From Ciona intestinalis (lineage: Eukaryota; Chordata; Ascidiacea; Phlebobranchia; Cionidae): DNA of 64,000 nt. Shown here in pieces: positions 59,451 to 64,000 of the stretch. The position numbers and the translations under genes are program-made. Where the stretch lies: contig NC_020173.2 of assembly GCF_000224145.3 (NCBI RefSeq), forward strand, positions 1,355,435 to 1,419,434. The letters run 5' to 3'. Position 1 is the first letter of the stretch; every line of letters starts with the position of its first letter. The notes below the pieces were generated by a model. The model was not told where the DNA came from. It saw only the letters and a program-made list of their open reading frames with translations, and did no database searches.

Positions 59451-60071
59451 TTAAACGAATGTAGAGAAGTCACTGTAGTTTTTTTCTCCAAGCAGGCTCA
59501 TGGTGCGTGACGAGGGCTAGGTTTCTGATCCGTGTGTTAAAGTTTTGTTTTAGCTTTGGAATGTACCAGTTACTTACCACTTTTTCGCCTCTTACCACAT
59601 AGCGCACAGAGGCGCGCGAGGTTATAGACAGGTTATGAATTATTGCACGACTTTTGTTGAGGCAATGCGTTGATTGGGTGTTAAAAAATTAATGATATCC
59701 GCCGCGGTTGGTTTGGTACTAAGAATAATTTTAGGATGGTACACAAAATGCCGACGTGATTTGTTTACCAAAAATAGCGGATTAAGCATGCGAATTGAAT
59801 ATCTATGGGTCGCCATTGTAGCGGGTTTAAAATGTGCAAATTCTATATTATTTAAAACTGTACTCGTAAATCAGAGTTTTAAACGTATAGGTTGCGGGAA
59901 GTAACGCTAAGTTTAGAAAGAGTCAATTAGTCAGAACGTGGAAACGTGACGCGGGTGCCAGCAACTTCGCGCTACATGCTTTTTAAGAAACCGGGAAAAC
60001 AAAGCATGACTTCACGTAACACTACAGAAATTCACACAGCGAGTGCTGACAGTCATTAAATTTTGTTTTCT

Positions 60072-60073
60072 AG
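60072..60073 (+). promoter_or_regulatory. Splice acceptor 70 bases before the galactosyltransferase ATG
   Basis: aaattttgttttctag is followed by TGAGGTAG. The leader then runs to the ATG at 60143, with an out-of-frame ATG at 60122. Confidence 0.45.
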
Positions 60074-60142
60074 TGAGGTAGTATTGGTGTATGTTGTAGT
60101 GCTAATAGTAGGATAGCAATCATGGTAAAGTGTAACTGAAGT

Positions 60143-63100
60143 ATGAACGGACGGTTTCTAAAGTCGCGGTTCCTATTATGGATACTTGTGTACGCTTTTT
60201 TTATACTCGGAATGCTATGGGTTTACCGGGATGTGAAAAGCAGGACGATGAGCAAAGCCTTAAAGTTTGCCAGATACAAAAACTTTATAAAAGCACAAAT
60301 GCTTACAAAGTCCTTCGATCAAGCAAAGTTGAAATCTGCAGGCAACGCAGGAGTGCTTGTAACGCCAATTGACAACACGACACGGTTGACTAATGACTCT
60401 GGTGTACCATTTCATCCTTTACTTCACGGAAATCTTACCATCAATATTACTGAGGCGGAAGCAGCCTACGCCAAACTTATGACTGAGTTTAGTAATGTAA
60501 AAGACCGTGGTTCGATTGATATTTTCGAAACAAGGCGCGGCATACACGATCTTACAGTTGCTGTAATTATACCGATTCGAAATCGGCCCGCACATTTACG
60601 CTTACTGCTTGGACATCTAATACCAATACTACAACGGCAGTTGCGACGGTAAGTAGATGCATTTATAATTCCTAGCTTGGCATAATATACATGTAGGAAT
60701 CTAAAATATTTCTTCCGCCTTCATCCTGTAAGAGATACCTTGGGATATAGGATGTGGGCGTACCACAACAAAATCTTTATCTCTTAAAGGGCACAATTAT
60801 GGTATAGTAGGGTAGGTATATATAGTGGGGTGGGGGAAGATGGGACAACTTTAGCACGAAATATATAAATACCCTGATCGTATTTTAAACAATTAACAAT
60901 GGTCTATGAAAGTCGCGAGGACAAGGTTTTATAATTCCTTGAATGTTTTTTGTTTGCTACCAAAATGTACGAGAAATTAGAATGAAAAGGTGTCCCATCT
61001 TCCCCCATCCTACTATAGGATATGTTTATATTCTCTCTTCCCGTTCAATTTGGTGGTAAACCAAATAAAATTACAGAATTACAAAACCGTAGCCCTACGA
61101 CTCTAAAGTAGCGTTGCTTGTTGTTAAAAACACAGTCTGTAAGTATGGGATATCGGTGCTAACGGTACCACATCTTACCCCACAGTACTATATAGTAGGA
61201 TGGGGGAAGATGGGACATCTTTAGCACATAATTTCCAAATATCCTGATCGTTGTTTTAAACAATTAACAACGGTAAGGATGCCGTTCTTTAATTCTTTGA
61301 ATGTTCATTGTTTACTACCAAATGCAACGAAAAAATAGAATAAAAAGGTGCCCATCTTCCCCGACCCTACTGTATCACAATAAAAAATAATTTTAACTGA
61401 CAATTACCGGTTAGTTTTCAGATTTTCACCGCCTACCAGTTCGGTGATGGGACGTTTAATAAAGGCCGCCTTATGAACGCAGCTTTCAGGTATTTACTCG
61501 ATGCAACCAGGGTAGAAGATGTAAAATTCGATTGCTTTATTTTTCATGACGTTGATATGCTGACCGAAAGCGACCTAAACACATACGAGTAAGTTGAATG
61601 CAGTGTTTTATATGGCTACCGTATGACAAGAAATAACATGCGTATATGCTATACAAAAACACCACACGTGGGATGGGACATCACACGTAGATAGGAAAGT
61701 TTAATTTTTAATCAACTGTCCGCATATACCCTTTTTGCATGGTAACTATTATGCGCGTAAGTACTCGCATATTTACTGGCAAGAACAAAGTCTAGCAATT
61801 GCTCCAATTATAATAAAGGGTGTCCAGAAAGTGGAGAATACACATATAAATAATTGACACTGCAATTTGCAGATGTTTATATGGTGCATAGGTACACCGT
61901 TTAATTAACTTTGAACAACGCGCAGAAGAAGGTATATGTATTATTAATTGGCGTATAATATAGCTATCTCAGTGTCAACAAAAGAAATACAAGAATACAT
62001 CATGTTTTAAACAATTAACAACGACCTATGAGAGTTGTGAAAATTTGGTTTTATAATTCTTTGAATGTTCTTGTTTACTACCTATGGAACCAGAAAATAG
62101 AACGAAACGTTGCTCCATCTCCTCTAGCCTACTACATTATATTTACAGATGTTTTCCTGGTACGAACAAAGTGAAACACATGTCGTATACTGTAAACAAG
62201 TTTAATTACACGTTCTGTTGTGGTATGACTGTTGGTGGTGTCCTATCGTTTACCGAAGAGCAATTTATAAAGGTATGCCTCATAATATGCAACCATTGAC
62301 TACTGTGGCAAACAAGCCTTTATTCGGCCTCAATTTCGGAGTACCCGCTACCGCAGGCATATCATTAGTTGCACTAGCTATGTAATCGAATCCGCACAGT
62401 TACAAAAGCGTTTAAATCCGCCGCAGACAAGCGGTGAAGTTTTGTGAATTCCCCTGGCCCTGGAAAATTTTATTTCGCATTGCGGTCGCAAAACCACAAG
62501 GTTAAAACGTGCAGACCGATTTATTAGAGTAATACATAACACAATGCCAATTGACCCTTTGGTTAAACTAAAATATTCACCTATTCTCAAGTTTAATATT
62601 GTATACAATGGATAGGTACATTGGCTAAAATATAACGCTACATATTGCGTATCAACAAAAGGTTTTAACTTTCAAACAGTGTTTTGTTAAGTTGGTGCTC
62701 TATCCAATGTATTGTGTATCCCCCGCAAAGTTACAATAGTGTTACCTGCTTTGTATAACTGTAACAAATAGTTCCAACTTCCCTTTCGGAAGCGACACGT
62801 ATTTTCACGATTCTTTAAACGTTCTTTACCAGGCAGTCCAAAAAGTAGCGGCATACAAATATGCCTGAAAAGTTAGCAACAATATACATAATCCTATATA
62901 TATTTTAATTTAAAATATTAACACACGTTTATTTAATAGGTAAATGGTTTTTCCAATCACTTTTGGGGTTGGGGAGGCGAAGACGACGATATGAATGCAA
63001 GAATCAAGGAAAATAAACTTGAAGTCGTGCGACCGCACCTTAGCGTTGGAAGGTAGAGAGAGGCCTGAAAATAGCATTATATTCACCTAATTTCATTTGT

Positions 63101-63974
63101 ACACAATTATAACGTGATTTACCGGATATAAGCCAAATTGAAGTAAAATGTCGAGCGTCTGCATTCATTTCTGGTGGAGCAAAGGCCGGCACACCCATAT
63201 AAACCATATCTAAATGGCGTAACCGCTCCGGTCTGTTGAATACTTGAGCGGGATTTGCTTTAAAAGCAGCATTATATTCGAATATAACCGGTAATTCTCA
63301 CCAGCAACATAGAATTTTCGGAACTCGGTATTTGATCTTAAGAAAACAAAGCGTTTTGTTCGTCACATAAGTCGTCGTATAGAAATACATAGGAGAATTC
63401 GCAATGAATAACATTCATTGGCAAAACAATAGACTTACAAATTAATCATTGTGCTGTGCAAGTGTCAGTTACTCCAAATTAGGAAATAGCATGCGTGGTA
63501 TAGTTCCATGTAATGAACGTGATATGCGTTTAACCAATATACGCAAATGCCAATCGTCACAAGTTAAGTTTTGAACCATTTTAGATAGCAGGTTGGGGTT
63601 ATATGGGCCTGTTCCAATTTCGCGTACCATATTGTAGTAAACAAAGAACATTTAACCAGTTGTATAACTGTAGCTAAACTATAAAAGAGAGCATATTGTT
63701 ATTAGTTAAAAACACGGCTATTGAATTCCAAAGTATCCCATCTTACCCCACATTATTTATGGCCAGAGTCCTAAGAATGATGATTAATTTCAGGTACACT
63801 ATGATACCACACGACCGGGACAAATTAAATCCCTACAACGCTAAAGTGTTAAAACAACTTGGAAGACGACAACGGTCAAATTTTAACGGTCTTGCTGGAT
63901 GCCCCGCGCAAGTTTTAGGCGTCGAAGTTCGGCCTCTATTTGTAAATATCTTGATTAAAGTCGAAGAAGATTAA
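60143..63974 (+). CDS. B4GALT: Beta-1,4-galactosyltransferase family (GT7) enzyme
   Basis: Type II Golgi glycosyltransferase that adds a hexose from a UDP-sugar in beta-1,4 linkage to a terminal GlcNAc or Glc. Exons: 60143-60648, 61415-61588, 62149-62272, 62940-63052 and 63794-63974; 365 residues. Short cytoplasmic end, membrane anchor about residues 9-27 (FLLWILVYAFFILGMLWVY), then a stem with N-glycan sites. The catalytic domain has VAVIIPIRNRPAHL, GDGTFNKGRLMNAAF, the metal-binding DVD in FIFHDVDML, CFPGTNKVKHMS, FWGWGGEDDDMNAR, and the Met and His ligands of MIPHDRD. At the position of human B4GALT1 Tyr289 (QYFGG) this protein has Thr (MTVGG), so donor preference (Gal or GalNAc) and paralogue are uncertain. 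Confidence 0.93.
60803..61375. mobile_element. Three head-to-tail MITE family A copies in galactosyltransferase intron 1
   Basis: Copies lie at about 60820-61017 (plus), 61018-61191 (minus, no clear left end) and 61191-61375 (plus). A short extra end sits at 60803-60817. Adjacent copies share their terminal TATA. Confidence 0.8.
62005..62134 (+). mobile_element. MITE family A remnant beside galactosyltransferase exon 3
   Basis: Right two-thirds of a copy. Its end (ctctagcctactaca) lies 14 bp from the exon 3 boundary. Confidence 0.7.
63583..63757 (-). mobile_element. MITE family A remnant in galactosyltransferase intron 4
   Basis: Eroded copy with recognisable middle (gtagtaaacaaagaacattt) and right end (cccatcttaccccaca), about 35 bp before exon 5. 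Confidence 0.65.
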
Positions 63975-63979
63975 ATAAA
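63974..63979 (+). terminator. Poly(A) signal overlapping the galactosyltransferase stop codon
   Basis: TAA at 63972-63974 is followed by ATAAAC, so AATAAA begins on the last base of the stop. It is the same arrangement as in UTP4. Confidence 0.6.
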
Positions 63980-64000
63980 CTAATTTTTTTAATATTAGGA

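Larger units (their letters stand above)
55374..60071. other. Gap between UTP4 and the galactosyltransferase gene
   Basis: Divergently transcribed genes 4.7 kb apart. Contents are a LINE end, an assembly gap (56776-56825), the nested hAT/TTAA elements, a palindrome and a SINE. Open frames at 57055-57309 and 59674-59904 have no support. Confidence 0.6.

Noticed and set aside
59674..59904. 76-codon frame upstream of the galactosyltransferase gene
   Set aside because: No similarity and no splice connection in phase with the enzyme's first exon.
1..64000. CRISPR arrays, rRNA genes, bacterial operons
   Set aside because: None seen; the tandem repeats present are intronic duplications with no spacer structure.

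Overview
This is a piece of animal nuclear DNA, AT-rich and full of introns, most likely from the ascidian Ciona (C. intestinalis/robusta type). That assignment is an inference. It rests on compact GT-AG genes, on abundant copies of a MITE whose ends read TATAGTAGGGTGGGGGAAGA, on tRNA-headed SINEs with (ATTC)n tails, and on a good splice acceptor just upstream of the start codon in all five genes, which fits ascidian spliced-leader use. Two runs of 50 N mark assembly gaps (33953-34002, 56776-56825). All gene models were built by hand from translated homology, splice signals and codon-phase matching between exons.

Layout. 1-7717: no recognisable gene, several MITEs. 7718-23253 (minus): an Eph receptor tyrosine kinase in about 20 exons, with signal peptide, ligand-binding domain, Cys-rich region, two FN3 domains, membrane segment and kinase. 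It has no SAM domain. 23254-25559: intergenic. 25560-36707 (minus): a GH2 beta-mannosidase in 18 exons that ends in a predicted membrane segment and a basic tail. 36708-37444: a short divergent promoter region. 37445-45886 (plus): an 18-exon gene for a basic, Ser/Pro-rich, coiled-coil protein that weakly resembles TROAP (tastin), with one in-frame TAA in its largest internal exon. 45887-46394: a convergent gap. 46395-55349 (minus): UTP4/cirhin, an SSU-processome WD40 protein, in 18 exons. 55350-60142: a LINE 3' fragment and a nested pair of DNA transposons. 60143-63974 (plus): a beta-1,4-galactosyltransferase-family enzyme in 5 exons.

The genes do not form one pathway. Two act in the secretory system (a Golgi glycosyltransferase and a glycoside hydrolase), one is a cell-surface guidance receptor, one is a nucleolar ribosome-biogenesis factor, and one is probably cytoskeletal. 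What links them physically is the repeat load. About 28 copies or remnants of one MITE lie in introns and gaps, several within 5-25 bp of a splice site. The points most worth a second look are the SAM-less Eph with a novel tail and reduced regulatory tyrosines, the membrane-anchored beta-mannosidase, an Eph intron bounded at both ends by MITE termini, and an 18-bp duplication that makes tandem in-frame splice donors.
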